DNA of 64,000 nt from Rhodospirillaceae bacterium bin65 (lineage in GTDB: Bacteria > Pseudomonadota > Alphaproteobacteria > Bin65). Made by a program: the position numbers and the translations under genes. Numbering within the stretch: the stretch's first letter is position 1; each line of letters starts with the position of its first letter. The notes under the pieces are model-generated. The model made no database searches. It had not been told where the DNA came from and saw only the letters and a list, made by a program, of their open reading frames with translations. Positions 53,880 through 63,628 of the stretch are shown one piece after another. Location of the stretch: positions 52,312-116,311 of the forward strand of contig MPMX01000007.1 of assembly GCA_002238725.1 (NCBI GenBank), given 5' to 3'.

Positions 53880-54923
53880 GTGAAACACACCGTCACGTTC
53901 GCAACGGTCGGGGCGCTGGCCCTGGCCGGCGCGGCCGGCCAGGCCGCGGCCCGCGACCAGGTTCGCATCGTCGGCTCGTCAACGGTCTATCCGTTCGCGA
54001 CCGTCGTCGCCGAGCGGTTCGGCAAGAGCAGCAAGTTCAAGACCCCGGTCATCGAATCGACCGGTTCGGGCGGTGGCCTCAAGCTGTTCTGCGCCGGGCT
54101 GGGCGTGAAGACTCCCGACATCACCAACGCCTCGCGCCGCATCAAGAAGAGCGAATACGAGCGCTGTACCAAGAACGGTATCAAGGTCGCCGAGTTCAAG
54201 ATCGGCTATGACGGCATCGTGATGGCCAATTCGAAGAAGAGCGGCCGGATCGAGCTGAGCCGTCGCGACATCTTCCTGGCGCTCGCCAAGCAGGTCCCCG
54301 AAGGCCACAAGGACGGCGGCAAGCTGGTGCCGAACCCGAACAAGACCTGGAAGGATGTCAACCCGGCCCTGCCGAACCTCGCCATCAAGGTGCTTGGCCC
54401 GCCGCCGACCTCCGGCACCCGCGACGCCTTCAACGAACTCGCCATGGAAGGCGGCTGCAAGACCTTCAAGAGCCTGAAGGCCATGAAGAAGGTGGACAAG
54501 AAGCGCTACAAGGGCGTCTGCCGCGGCATCCGCGAGGACGGCGCCTGGGTCGAAGCCGGCGAGAACGACAACCTGATCGTCCAGAAGCTGGAAGCCGATC
54601 CGAACGCGCTGGGCGTCTTCGGCTTCTCCTTCCTCGACCAGAACCGCGACAAGGTCCAGGGTTCGATCGTCGACGGCGTCCCGCCGACTTTCGAGAACAT
54701 TTCCGCCCAGAAATACCCGGTCAGCCGCTCGCTGTTCTTCTATGTCAAGAAAAACCATGTCGGCCAGATTCCGGGTATCCAGGAGTATGTCCGCGCTTTC
54801 ATGAGCCGCAAGGCGATCGGCAAGCGCGGCTACCTGGTTGGCAAGGGCCTGATTCCGCTGCCGCCCGCCGAAATGAAGGACTATATCTCGGCCGGTAAAT
54901 CCCTGCCCGACCTGACCATGTAG
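53880..54923 (+). CDS. pstS: phosphate ABC transporter substrate-binding protein PstS
   Basis: Periplasmic phosphate-binding protein of 347 residues with a GTG start, TGGAGAAA upstream and a signal peptide (VGALALAGAAGQAAAR). The mature part starts QVRIVGSSTVYPFATVVAE, with the phosphate-loop STGSGGGLKLFC and GPPPTSGTRDAF. It is the PstS type with extra cysteines common in alphaproteobacteria. A hairpin terminator follows the stop, which would raise pstS transcript over pstCAB. Confidence 0.92.
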   Translation: MKHTVTFATVGALALAGAAGQAAARDQVRIVGSSTVYPFATVVAERFGKSSKFKTPVIESTGSGGGLKLFCAGLGVKTPDITNASRRIKKSEYERCTKNGIKVAEFKIGYDGIVMANSKKSGRIELSRRDIFLALAKQVPEGHKDGGKLVPNPNKTWKDVNPALPNLAIKVLGPPPTSGTRDAFNELAMEGGCKTFKSLKAMKKVDKKRYKGVCRGIREDGAWVEAGENDNLIVQKLEADPNALGVFGFSFLDQNRDKVQGSIVDGVPPTFENISAQKYPVSRSLFFYVKKNHVGQIPGIQEYVRAFMSRKAIGKRGYLVGKGLIPLPPAEMKDYISAGKSLPDLTM

Positions 54924-54930
54924 AGGAGTT

Positions 54931-54975
54931 TCCGGGCCGGGGCACCGGTCGGCGCTCCGGCCCGGACCTTCTTTT
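54931..54975 (+). terminator. intrinsic terminator or attenuator between pstS and pstC
   Basis: A 10-bp G+C-rich stem (TCCGGGCCGG with CCGGCCCGGA) around a 16-base loop, followed by CCTTCTTTT. It lies just after the pstS stop and would end part of the transcripts, leaving pstCAB-phoU-phoB at a lower level. Confidence 0.7.
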
Positions 54976-55067
54976 GACGATTCGTTAACTGAAATGGCGC
55001 GCGCAGCCGGCCGGGTATCGGGCCCGGTGAATCCGCAACGGCTGCCATATTCTTTCGGCGGGGAGCT

Positions 55068-56474
55068 ATGAACTACGGCGCCATACTGGCGACCTTGCTG
55101 GTGTTGACGGTCATCGGCTTCTATTTGGGCCGCGGTCGCGCCCGGGCCGCCGCCGGCGCACCGACCCGCCTGCATTCGCTGCCCGGATATTACGGCGCCC
55201 ACGTCGCCATCTGGATGGCCCTGCCCGCCTTTGCGCTGTTCCTGTTCTGGATCTCGTTCCAGAGCGCGATCGTCGAGGGCATGGTCTGGAACGGCCTGCC
55301 CGACAGGGTCGCCGTGCTGGGCGAGGCGAAGCCCAAGAATGCGCTGCCGGCCGCGCAGAAGCAGCTTCTGATCAACAATATCCGGAACTACGCCTCCGGC
55401 GATATCGTGAGCGGTGAAATTACCGACCTGGTGAAACAGGGCGCGGCGGCGTACCGGCGTCTGGAAGTCCTGTCTTCCTGGATCATGGCGGCGGCCATGG
55501 CCCTGCTGGCCGCGATCGGACTGCTGGTGACCTACCGCAGCATTTCGCCCGCCATGCGGGCACGCAACCGGGTCGAACGGGTGCTCCTGCTGCTGCTGAT
55601 GGTGGCCTCGACGATCGCCATCCTGACGACCGTCGGCATCGTTCTTTCCCTGCTGTTCGAGGCGCTGGCCTTCTTCACCAAGGTTTCGCCCGTCGACTTC
55701 CTGTTCGGCCTGGAATGGAGCCCGCAGACCGCAATCCGCGCGGACCAGGTCGGCGCGTCCGGCGCGTTCGGCGCAATTCCGGTGTTTACCGGCACGTTGC
55801 TGATCACGGTGATCGCGATGATCGTCGCCGTGCCGGTCGGCCTGTTCGCGGCGATCTACCTGTCGGAATACGCCTCGCGCCGGGTCCGGGCGACGGTCAA
55901 GCCGGTCCTGGAGGTGCTGGCCGGCATCCCGACGGTGGTCTACGGCTTTTTCGCGGCCCTTACTGTGGCGCCGCTGATCCGGGACGCCGGCGCCGCCATC
56001 GGCCTGACGGTCGCCTCCGAAAGCGCGCTCGCCGCCGGCCTGATCATGGGCATCATGATCATCCCGTTCGTCAGTTCGCTGTCGGACGACATCATCATCG
56101 CCGTGCCGCAGGCGCTGCGCGACGGCTCCTACGGCCTGGGCGCCACCCGGTCGGAAACCGTCCGCCAGGTGGTCCTGCCGGCGGCCCTGCCGGGCATTGT
56201 CGGCGCAGTGCTGCTCGGCGTCTCGCGCGCTATCGGCGAAACCATGATCGTGGTGATGGCGGCCGGCCTTTCGGCCAGGCTGACGGTCAATCCCTTCGAC
56301 GCGGTAACGACCGTGACGGTGCAGATTGTCACCAATCTCACCGGCGATCCGGAATTCGACAGCCCCAAGACCCTGTCCGCCTTCGCCCTGGGCCTGGTGC
56401 TGCTTCTGGTCACCCTGTGCCTCAACGTGATCGCCCTGCGGGTGGTCCAGAAATATCGCGAAAAATATGACTGA
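55068..56474 (+). CDS. pstC: phosphate ABC transporter permease PstC
   Basis: Inner-membrane permease of 468 residues, longer than the about 320 residues of the E. coli protein because of an N-terminal extension with two extra helices, as in other alphaproteobacteria. The transport domain begins near residue 185 (VLLLLLMVASTIAIL) and has the EAA-type loop ALRDGSYGLGATRSETVRQVVLPAALPGI. GGGGAG lies about 5 bases before the ATG. It pairs with PstA to form the phosphate channel. Confidence 0.92.
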   Translation: MNYGAILATLLVLTVIGFYLGRGRARAAAGAPTRLHSLPGYYGAHVAIWMALPAFALFLFWISFQSAIVEGMVWNGLPDRVAVLGEAKPKNALPAAQKQLLINNIRNYASGDIVSGEITDLVKQGAAAYRRLEVLSSWIMAAAMALLAAIGLLVTYRSISPAMRARNRVERVLLLLLMVASTIAILTTVGIVLSLLFEALAFFTKVSPVDFLFGLEWSPQTAIRADQVGASGAFGAIPVFTGTLLITVIAMIVAVPVGLFAAIYLSEYASRRVRATVKPVLEVLAGIPTVVYGFFAALTVAPLIRDAGAAIGLTVASESALAAGLIMGIMIIPFVSSLSDDIIIAVPQALRDGSYGLGATRSETVRQVVLPAALPGIVGAVLLGVSRAIGETMIVVMAAGLSARLTVNPFDAVTTVTVQIVTNLTGDPEFDSPKTLSAFALGLVLLLVTLCLNVIALRVVQKYREKYD

Positions 56475-57771
56475 TTCGGCCCAAAGCGTGCTGATTGCAG
56501 GCCAGAAGGAGAAGGTCCGGCGCGGCCTCGACCGGCGATTGCGGTCCGAACGGCGCTTCAGGGCCTACGGAATCGTGGCGATCGTCCTCGCCATCCTGAT
56601 GCTGTTGTTCCTGGTCGGCACGATCGTGTCGAACGGCTATTCGGCCTTCACGCAGACCTGGATCAAGGTCGATGTCCTGCTGGACGAGGAACTGATCGCC
56701 CCCGACGGCGAGACGGATCCCGAAACCCTGCGCGAGGACGGCGATTTCCGCGGCGCGCTGATCGAGACGCTGGTCGCCGACTACAAGCCGGAAGGGCGCG
56801 CCCAGGAAGACCTGCTCGTCGCCATGTTCAGCACGGAGGCCGAGTGGACGCTGCAGCGCCATGTCATTGCGAACCCGGACCTGATCGGCAGGAAAATCAC
56901 GATCTGGGTCAAGTCGTCGTCCGATATCGACCAGTTGACCAAGGGCGCCGTCCGCCGCGACTCGCCCGAATCGGGGCGGAAACTGAAAGACCTGCAATTG
57001 CGCTGGTACGACCGGATGACGGCGGAGAACCGGATCGAAACGCGCTTCAACAGCGGCTTTTTCTCCAGCGGGGATTCACGCGAACCGGAACAGGCCGGCA
57101 TCTGGGGCGCGATCGTCGGCTCTTTCCTGACCATGCTCGTGACCCTGGTCCTTGCTTTCCCGGTCGGCCTCGCGGCGGCGGTCTATCTCGAGGAATTCGC
57201 GCCGAAGAACCGGCTGACCGACCTGATCGAGGTCAACGTCAACAATCTGGCCGCCGTGCCGTCGATCGTGTTCGGCCTGCTCGGCCTCGCGGTCTTCCTG
57301 AACTTCTTCGAGTTGCCGCGCTCGGCGCCGCTGGTCGGCGGCATGGTGCTGGCACTGATGACGCTGCCGACCATCATCATTTCGGGGCGCGCCTCGCTGC
57401 TGGCCGTGCCGCCGTCGGTGCGCGAAGCCGCGCTGGGCCTCGGAGCGTCGCGGATGCAGGTCGTCTCGCACCATGTCCTGCCATTGGCGATGCCCGGAAT
57501 TCTGACCGGGACGATCATCGGCATGGCTCGGGCGCTCGGCGAAACGGCGCCACTGCTGATGATCGGCATGGTGGCCTTCATCGTCGACATCCCCGGCGGG
57601 CCGACCGATGCGTCGACGGTGATGCCGGTCCAGATCTATCTGTGGGCGGACAGCCCGGAACGCGGTTTTGTCGAGAAGACGTCCGGCGCGGTCATGGTCC
57701 TGCTGGTCTTCCTGATCGTCATGAATGCGTCGGCCGTATATCTTCGCAAGAAGTTCGAGCGCCGCTGGTAG
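56467..57771 (+). CDS. pstA: phosphate ABC transporter permease PstA
   Basis: Second permease subunit of 434 residues, with the long periplasmic N-terminal region usual for alphaproteobacterial PstA (one helix LAILMLLFLVGTIVSNGY, then about 180 soluble residues). The permease core starts IVGSFLTMLVTLVLAFPVGL and has the ABC-contact loop REAALGLGASRMQVVSHHVLPLAMPGIL. It overlaps pstC by 8 bp. Confidence 0.92.
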   Translation: MTDSAQSVLIAGQKEKVRRGLDRRLRSERRFRAYGIVAIVLAILMLLFLVGTIVSNGYSAFTQTWIKVDVLLDEELIAPDGETDPETLREDGDFRGALIETLVADYKPEGRAQEDLLVAMFSTEAEWTLQRHVIANPDLIGRKITIWVKSSSDIDQLTKGAVRRDSPESGRKLKDLQLRWYDRMTAENRIETRFNSGFFSSGDSREPEQAGIWGAIVGSFLTMLVTLVLAFPVGLAAAVYLEEFAPKNRLTDLIEVNVNNLAAVPSIVFGLLGLAVFLNFFELPRSAPLVGGMVLALMTLPTIIISGRASLLAVPPSVREAALGLGASRMQVVSHHVLPLAMPGILTGTIIGMARALGETAPLLMIGMVAFIVDIPGGPTDASTVMPVQIYLWADSPERGFVEKTSGAVMVLLVFLIVMNASAVYLRKKFERRW

Positions 57772-57780
57772 GAGACCGTC

Positions 57781-58614
57781 ATGGACGAGAATATCGCGGA
57801 AGCCATTGTGGCCGCACCGGAGGCAGACGCGTCCGACGCAGTCGACGCAGAGACTTTTCGGGTCAAGATGACGACACGGAACGTCAACGTCCATTACGCC
57901 GAGAAGCACGCCCTGCGCGATGTCACGCTCGATATCGGCGAGCGCGAGGTCACGGCGCTGATCGGGCCGTCGGGCTGCGGCAAGTCCACCTACCTGCGCT
58001 GCCTGAACCGGATGAACGATACGATCGATATCTGCCGGGTCACCGGCCGGCTGGAACTGGACGGCCAGGATATCTATGACGACAGCGTGGACGTGGTGCA
58101 ACTGCGCGCCAGCATCGGCATGGTGTTCCAGAAGCCGAACCCGTTCCCGAAGTCGATCTTCGACAATGTCGCCTACGGCCCGCGGATCCACGGCCTGGTT
58201 TCCGACCGGGCCGATCTCGATCAGCTCGTCGAGCAAAGCCTGCGCAAGGCCGGCCTGTTCGACGAGGTGAAGGACCGGCTCGGCGACCCCGGCACCAGCC
58301 TGTCCGGCGGCCAGCAGCAGCGCCTGTGCATCGCGCGGGCCATCGCCGTGGGCCCGGAAGTGATCCTGATGGACGAGCCCTGTTCCTCCCTCGACCCGAT
58401 CGCCACGGCGCGGATCGAGGAGCTGATCGACGAACTGCGCCAGAACTACACGATCGTCATCGTGACCCACTCGATGCAGCAGGCGGCCCGGGTTTCGCAG
58501 AAAACGGCGTTCTTCCATCTGGGCGACCTGATCGAGCAGGGCGAGACGCCCCAGATTTTCACCAATCCGCGGGACGAAAAGACCCAGGGATACATCACCG
58601 GCCGGTTCGGCTAG
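57781..58614 (+). CDS. pstB: phosphate ABC transporter ATP-binding protein PstB
   Basis: ATPase of 277 residues. Walker A is GPSGCGKST, the Q-loop lies in [14 protein letters not shown], the signature is [16 protein letters not shown], Walker B is [13 protein letters not shown] and the switch His is in [13 protein letters not shown]. The N-terminal 35 residues are an unconserved acidic leader. It drives phosphate import through PstCA and starts 9 bp after pstA. Confidence 0.95.
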   Translation: MDENIAEAIVAAPEADASDAVDAETFRVKMTTRNVNVHYAEKHALRDVTLDIGEREVTALIGPSGCGKSTYLRCLNRMNDTIDICRVTGRLELDGQDIYDDSVDVVQLRASIGMVFQKPNPFPKSIFDNVAYGPRIHGLVSDRADLDQLVEQSLRKAGLFDEVKDRLGDPGTSLSGGQQQRLCIARAIAVGPEVILMDEPCSSLDPIATARIEELIDELRQNYTIVIVTHSMQQAARVSQKTAFFHLGDLIEQGETPQIFTNPRDEKTQGYITGRFG

Positions 58615-58672
58615 GGCGGCGGACCGGCGCCGGATCGGAGTGCAAGCGACAGACGGCTGAGGAAATTCCAGG

Positions 58673-59392
58673 ATGGCATCGGAACATATCGTCAGCTCGT
58701 TCGACCAGGAGTTGAACGAACTGAAAAACAAGGTCTCCGAGATGGGGGGCCTCGCCGAAGCGCAGCTGGTCAATGCGCTGGAAGCGATGCAGCGTCGCGA
58801 CACCGAACTGGCGAGCCGCACCATCGAGGCCGATGCCCGGGTCGACGAGATGGAGCGCGAGATCGACGCGTTCGTCGTGCAGTTGCTGGCCCTGCGGCAG
58901 CCGATGGCGAGCGACTTGCGGGAAATCATCGTCGCGCTCAAGATTTCCAGCGACCTCGAGCGCATCGCCGACTACGCGACCAATGTCGCGAAACGGACGA
59001 TGAGCCTGGCCCAAAGCCCGCAGGTCCGTCCGGCCCATGCCATCCCGCGCATGGTGCGGCTGGCGCTGTCCATGATCTACGATGTGCTCGATTCCTATTC
59101 GGACCGGGACACCCAGAAAGCGATCGCCGTGTGGCGCCGCGACGAAGAACTGGACGAAATGTATATCAGCCTGTTCCGCGAACTGCTGACCTACATGATG
59201 GAGGATGCGCGCAGCATTTCCTCCTGCACCCATCTGCTGTTCATCGCCAAGAATATCGAGCGGGTCGGTGACCACGCGACGAATATCGCCGAATCCATCT
59301 ATTATCTGGTCGAGGGCCGCCCGCTGCTGCAGTCGCGGCCGAAGGGCGGGGACGAGGAATACGGCCAGGTGGAAGCACCTCCGAGCCAATAG
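58673..59392 (+). CDS. phoU: phosphate signalling protein PhoU
   Basis: All-helical PhoU of 239 residues with two three-helix repeats; the metal-binding signatures are SDLERIADYATNVAKR and KNIERVGDHATNIAES. It links the Pst transporter to the PhoR/PhoB two-component system and keeps the regulon off in high phosphate. The gene follows pstB by 58 bp. Confidence 0.94.
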   Translation: MASEHIVSSFDQELNELKNKVSEMGGLAEAQLVNALEAMQRRDTELASRTIEADARVDEMEREIDAFVVQLLALRQPMASDLREIIVALKISSDLERIADYATNVAKRTMSLAQSPQVRPAHAIPRMVRLALSMIYDVLDSYSDRDTQKAIAVWRRDEELDEMYISLFRELLTYMMEDARSISSCTHLLFIAKNIERVGDHATNIAESIYYLVEGRPLLQSRPKGGDEEYGQVEAPPSQ

Positions 59393-59417
59393 ACCGGCGC
59401 CGGGAGCGAGGAGGCCG

Positions 59418-60104
59418 ATGAGACCCTATATTCTTGTCGTCGAGGACGAAGCGCCGCTGATCACGCTGCTGCGCTACAATCTCGAGGAAGCAGGGTTCGA
59501 TGTCGACGAGGCGACCAACGGGGAGGAAGCGCTGATCTCGGTGCGCGAGCGCCGGCCGGACCTGGTGGTCCTGGACTGGATGCTGCCCGCAGTCTCCGGC
59601 ATCGAGGTGTGCCGGCAACTGCGCCGCCGCCGCGAGACCCGCGACGTCCCGGTGATCATGCTGACGGCCAGGTCGGAGGAAACCGACCGTGTCCGCGGGC
59701 TGGACAGCGGCGCCGACGATTACATCTCCAAGCCCTTCTCGCCCAAGGAGCTGATCGCCCGAATTCGCGCCGTCCTGCGCCGGACGCGGCCGTCGATGTC
59801 GGCCGAGCAGCTTACTTTCGCCGATATCGAAATGGACCTGACCGCCCACAAGGTGACGCGCGGCGGCAGGGCGACCCACCTGGGTCCGACCGAGTTCCGC
59901 CTGCTGCGCCATTTCATGGAGCATCCGGGCCGGGTCTTCTCGCGCGAGCAATTGCTCGATTCGGTCTGGGGCCACGATGTCTATGTCGAGCCGCGCACGG
60001 TCGATGTCCACATAAGGCGCCTGCGCAAGGCGCTGGATGTCGGCCGCTCGCCCGACGTGATCCGCACGGTCCGCTCGGCCGGCTACGCGATGGAGTTGCA
60101 ATAG
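59418..60104 (+). CDS. phoB: phosphate regulon response regulator PhoB
   Basis: OmpR-type response regulator of 228 residues. The receiver has the acidic pair VVEDEAP, the phosphorylated Asp53 in VVLDWMLP and Lys105 in YISKPFSPKEL; the winged-helix domain has LGPTEFRLLRHFMEHPGRVF and VDVHIRRLRKALD. GAGGAGG precedes the ATG at 59418. Its partner kinase PhoR is not encoded beside it, unlike in many relatives. Confidence 0.94.
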   Translation: MRPYILVVEDEAPLITLLRYNLEEAGFDVDEATNGEEALISVRERRPDLVVLDWMLPAVSGIEVCRQLRRRRETRDVPVIMLTARSEETDRVRGLDSGADDYISKPFSPKELIARIRAVLRRTRPSMSAEQLTFADIEMDLTAHKVTRGGRATHLGPTEFRLLRHFMEHPGRVFSREQLLDSVWGHDVYVEPRTVDVHIRRLRKALDVGRSPDVIRTVRSAGYAMELQ

Positions 60105-60149
60105 GCAAAAGGCGTCAGCCGCCGGACTGCGTCGCGCAGGGCGGCTCCG

Positions 60150-61580
60150 TTAGGCCGAGCCGGGAGCCGGGCGGGCGGCAGCGTCCCCGGCCGCTTCCTC
60201 TTTTCCGTTGCGCTTGCGGCGAATGATTCCCAGGCGCTCCAGACGGACCAATACCAGGATCAGGATGACAGCCGGGGCGCCCAGCGCCGAGGCATAGGCG
60301 AAAAACAGCACATAGCCCGCGGCATCGACGACGACGCCGGAAAAGCCGGCGACCAGCTTGCCGGGCAGCAGCATGATCGAGGTCAGCAGGGCATATTGCG
60401 TCGCCGTGTACTGGACATTGGTGAGCGACGACAGGTAGGCGATGAAGGCCGAGCCGGCCATGCCGGCGGCGATGCTGTCCGCGCTGACGATTGTCGTGAG
60501 CAGCCAGAAGCTGTCGGTCTGGATCAGCGCCATGAAGCCGAACAGCAGGTTGGTCGCGATCACCGTCAGCGCGGCGGTCATGAGCGCCGGGAGCACGCCG
60601 ACGCGAGCCACGACGAAGCCGCCGAACAAGGCCCCGCCGATCGCCGCGAACAGGCCGAACAGCTTGGTTGCGTTGGCGATCTCGGTCTTGGAGAAGCCCA
60701 GGTCGATATAGAAAGGCCCCGCCATGACGCCCAGCGTGATGTCGGACAGGCGGTAGACCCCGATCAGCAGCAGGATCAGCAGGGTCCAGCTGCCGTTGCG
60801 GGTGAAGAACTCGGTGAACGGCCCGATCACGGCGGTGCTGAACCATGTCGCGATCCCGGTGAGAGCAGTCTGGCGGCCGCCCCGCAGTCCGGCCGCCGCC
60901 TGGATCTTCGCCAGCAGCTCGTCGGTCGCCTCGGTCCGGGCCGCCGTGGGCTCGGGCCGGATCAAAATGGTGACGATGCCGATGAGCATGAAGGCGGCCA
61001 TGACGGCATAGGCCGTACCCCAATCGATATATTCGGCGAGATAGAGCGCAAGCGCGCCGCCGACGATCTTGACCGCCAGCATGTAGCCGGCCTGGTAGGC
61101 GCCGGCCGTTGCGCCCTGCATGTGCTCCGGCGCGCTTTCGATCCGGAATGCGTCGAGCGCGATATCCTGGGTTGCGCTGCTGAACGCCACGACGAAGGCG
61201 AACAGCGCCATCTGCCACAGGTCGCTCTTCGGGTCGGTGAGCGCCATGCCGATCAGCCCGGCGATCACGCCCAGGATGGCGAGCAGGATCCAGCTTCGCC
61301 GGCGCCCCAGCCGCCCGAGCGGTTGGGGGAGCTGCAACCGGTCGACAAGCGGCGACCACAGGAACTTGAAACCGTAGGTTGCCGCGACCCAGCTGAAAAA
61401 GCCGATGGCGGTGCGGCTGACCCCGACATCGCGCAGCCAGACCGACAGGGTGGTGAAGACCAGAATCAACGGCAGGCCGGCCGAAATGCCCATGAAAAAC
61501 ATGGTGACGACGCGCGGATCGCGATAGGCGCCGAGCGCCTGCCGCCATGTCGGCGCCGGCCTGTCCGCAGCGTTTGTCAT
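60150..61580 (-). CDS. AmpG-like MFS transporter
   Basis: MFS permease of 476 residues with the AmpG pattern: FFMGISAGLPLILVFTTLSVWL as first helix, WVAATYGFKFLWSPLVDRL, a basic loop LGRRRSWIL, SSATQDIALDAFRIE and AYQAGYMLAVKIVGG. AmpG imports anhydro-muropeptides for cell-wall recycling; other acyl or sugar substrates are possible. It converges on phoB. Confidence 0.83.
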   Translation of the reverse strand: MTNAADRPAPTWRQALGAYRDPRVVTMFFMGISAGLPLILVFTTLSVWLRDVGVSRTAIGFFSWVAATYGFKFLWSPLVDRLQLPQPLGRLGRRRSWILLAILGVIAGLIGMALTDPKSDLWQMALFAFVVAFSSATQDIALDAFRIESAPEHMQGATAGAYQAGYMLAVKIVGGALALYLAEYIDWGTAYAVMAAFMLIGIVTILIRPEPTAARTEATDELLAKIQAAAGLRGGRQTALTGIATWFSTAVIGPFTEFFTRNGSWTLLILLLIGVYRLSDITLGVMAGPFYIDLGFSKTEIANATKLFGLFAAIGGALFGGFVVARVGVLPALMTAALTVIATNLLFGFMALIQTDSFWLLTTIVSADSIAAGMAGSAFIAYLSSLTNVQYTATQYALLTSIMLLPGKLVAGFSGVVVDAAGYVLFFAYASALGAPAVILILVLVRLERLGIIRRKRNGKEEAAGDAAARPAPGSA

Positions 61581-61646
61581 TCTCTGTCCCTCAACGGTGC
61601 GGCCGGCCCGGCCCGCAGCCCTGCTTCCGGCCGCAACCGGAAAGTG

Positions 61647-62639
61647 TCAACCCGTCTTTTCCGCCACCAGGTCCTTGAGCGATACCGCCGGCCGCGCGCC
61701 GAAATGGCCGATGACCTCGGCGGCGCAGATGCTGCCGAGGCGGCCGCATTCGGCAAGGCTGCGCCCGTGCGAGACGCCGTGGAGGAATCCGGCGGCGTAG
61801 AGATCGCCGGCGCCGGTCGTGTCCACCACCTTGTCGACTGGCTTCGCGCCGACGTCTACCGCCTCGCTGCCGGAAACGATCACCGAGCCCTTTTCGCTGC
61901 GGGTCAGCGCCGCGATCTCGCACCGGCCGCGCACGGCATCCAGCGCGGCGGCGAAATCGGCCACCTCGTAGAGCGAGACGATCTCCTCCTCGTTGGCGAA
62001 AAGGATATCGATATAGCCGTCGACAAGCTCTCGGATTTCCGTCCTGTGCCGGTCGACGCAAAATGAATCCGACAGGCTGAGTGCAACCTTGCGGCCGGCG
62101 GCGTGTGCAGTCTGCGCGGCCTTGTAGAAAGCTGCCCTGGCCGGCGCCGGATCGAACAGATAGCCCTCCAGATAGGTGATTCCGGCATCGCGGACGACGG
62201 CATCGTCGATATCCTCCGGGCCGAACTGCGCCGATGCGCCCAGGAAAGTCTGCATGGTGCGCTCGGCATCCTCGGTCACCAGGATCAGGCAGCGGCCGGT
62301 CGGTTCGCCGTTCCGCGCCGGCGGAGTATCATAGCCGACCCCGATGGCGCGGATGTCGTGGGTGAACACCTCGCCGAGTTGGTCGTCGCGCACCCGGCCG
62401 AAAAAGACCGGCCGGCCGCCGAGGGATGCAATCCCGGCCATGGTGTTGGCCGCCGAGCCGCCGGACATTTCCGTCGCCGGCCCCATGGCGCCGTAGAGCG
62501 CCTCGGACGCCGCCGTGTCCGCCAGCGTCATGCCGCCCTTGCGGAGGCCGTGCTGCGCGATAAAGGTCTCGCCGGCCGGCGCGATCACGTCGACGATGGC
62601 GTTGCCGAGGCCGACAACATCGAAAGCGGCGTCATTCAT
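61647..62639 (-). CDS. PfkB-family adenosine kinase
   Basis: Ribokinase/PfkB-type sugar kinase of 330 residues. FDVVGLGNAIVDVIA, SGGSAANTMAGIASLGG (first signature) and VVDTTGAGDLYAAGFLHG (second signature with the catalytic Asp and anion hole) are clear. The sequence type is the one annotated as adenosine kinase in alphaproteobacteria. The ATG at 62639 is chosen at the conserved N-terminus. Confidence 0.85.
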   Translation of the reverse strand: MNDAAFDVVGLGNAIVDVIAPAGETFIAQHGLRKGGMTLADTAASEALYGAMGPATEMSGGSAANTMAGIASLGGRPVFFGRVRDDQLGEVFTHDIRAIGVGYDTPPARNGEPTGRCLILVTEDAERTMQTFLGASAQFGPEDIDDAVVRDAGITYLEGYLFDPAPARAAFYKAAQTAHAAGRKVALSLSDSFCVDRHRTEIRELVDGYIDILFANEEEIVSLYEVADFAAALDAVRGRCEIAALTRSEKGSVIVSGSEAVDVGAKPVDKVVDTTGAGDLYAAGFLHGVSHGRSLAECGRLGSICAAEVIGHFGARPAVSLKDLVAEKTG

Positions 62640-62678
62640 CGGGAAGTTGTCCGGACTGGTGGAAAATTGAGGGCCCGT

Positions 62679-62714
62679 CCCCAACTATAGCCCCAACTGC
62701 AGCCCCAACTACAG
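62679..62714. repeat. three tandem 12-bp repeats
   Basis: CCCCAACTATAG, CCCCAACTGCAG and CCCCAACTACAG in direct succession, 40 bp upstream of the adenosine kinase start. Only two positions vary. It may be a small variable-number repeat in a promoter. Confidence 0.65.
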
Positions 62715-62813
62715 GCGGTGCGCCGCGGCGGCAAGTGCGGCGGTACGCATGGCCCGGGCCACCCGCGCACTGCATCGTTTTTGCGTGGCGGTATTCGGCG
62801 AAAGGGAGCGCCC

Positions 62814-63506
62814 ATGGCATCGAACGAAACCGTCCATACCGCCGGGTCGCTCGCCCGGGCGTTCGGCGCCCTGCTCAACCCGCGGATCGGTTGGGTCGTG
62901 CTGGTCAGCATTCTGCTTACCGTGGCGGCGCTGGCCGGGCTGTGGACGGTCGTGGACTGGCTGCTGACCGGCTTCGAGATTTTCCGCTGGGGCTGGGCCA
63001 ACTGGATCGTCGACACCTTCACCGGGCTGGCGATCTTCTTCGCCGTGCTGCTGGTGGCGCCGGCGGTCCTGCTGATGATCACCGGCTTTTTCCTGTCTTA
63101 TGTCGTCGCGGCGGTCGAGCGGCGGCACTATCCGCACCTGCCGCCCGTGCGGGACATACCGATCGGCGAAGATATCGTCGGCGTGCTCCGTTTCACCGGA
63201 CTGCTGCTGCTTCTGAACTTGCTGGTCCTGCCGCTCTATCTGCTGCTGCCGGGCGTCAACTTCCTGATTTCATGGACCCTGAACGGCTATCTGGCCGGCC
63301 GGGAATATTACGACCTGGTGGCCATGCGCCGGCTGGAAAAGGATGAGCGCACCGCGCTCCGCCGCGCCAATGGCGGGCGGGTTTTCCGCGCCGGCTTCGT
63401 CATCGCCATGCTGATGACCGTGCCGGTCCTCAACCTGGTCATGCCCGTCGTCGCCGCCGCCTATATGACCCACAGGTTCCACGCGATCCGGGAAGGGACG
63501 GCCTGA
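62814..63506 (+). CDS. EI24/CysZ-like membrane protein
   Basis: Inner-membrane protein of 230 residues with about four to six helices; LARAFGALLNPRIGWVVL as N-terminal amphipathic entry, LLMITGFFLSYVVAAVERRH with the conserved basic end, and GVNFLISWTLNGYLAGREYY are characteristic of the EI24 domain found in sulfate transporter CysZ. Sulfate uptake is possible but CysZ function cannot be assigned with certainty. AAGGGAG precedes the ATG at 62814. Confidence 0.78.
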   Translation: MASNETVHTAGSLARAFGALLNPRIGWVVLVSILLTVAALAGLWTVVDWLLTGFEIFRWGWANWIVDTFTGLAIFFAVLLVAPAVLLMITGFFLSYVVAAVERRHYPHLPPVRDIPIGEDIVGVLRFTGLLLLLNLLVLPLYLLLPGVNFLISWTLNGYLAGREYYDLVAMRRLEKDERTALRRANGGRVFRAGFVIAMLMTVPVLNLVMPVVAAAYMTHRFHAIREGTA

Positions 63507-63543
63507 AGCGTATACGTCTTGGTTGGGAGCCGAGCGGCGTGGC

Positions 63544-63589
63544 GTCCCTCGATACGCCCGGACGAAATCCGGGGCTGTTCGGGATGAGG
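63544..63589. repeat. REP-like intergenic element, copy 1
   Basis: Begins GTCCCTCGATACGC, ends TTCGGGATGAGG and contains a 6-bp stem (CCCGGA/TCCGGG, 63557-63573). It is an inverted, diverged relative of copy 2, typical of dispersed palindromic repeats in alphaproteobacterial intergenic DNA. Confidence 0.55.
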
Positions 63590-63628
63590 AAAAATTGAAG
63601 AAATTCCGAACCGCAACTCCACTTTACC

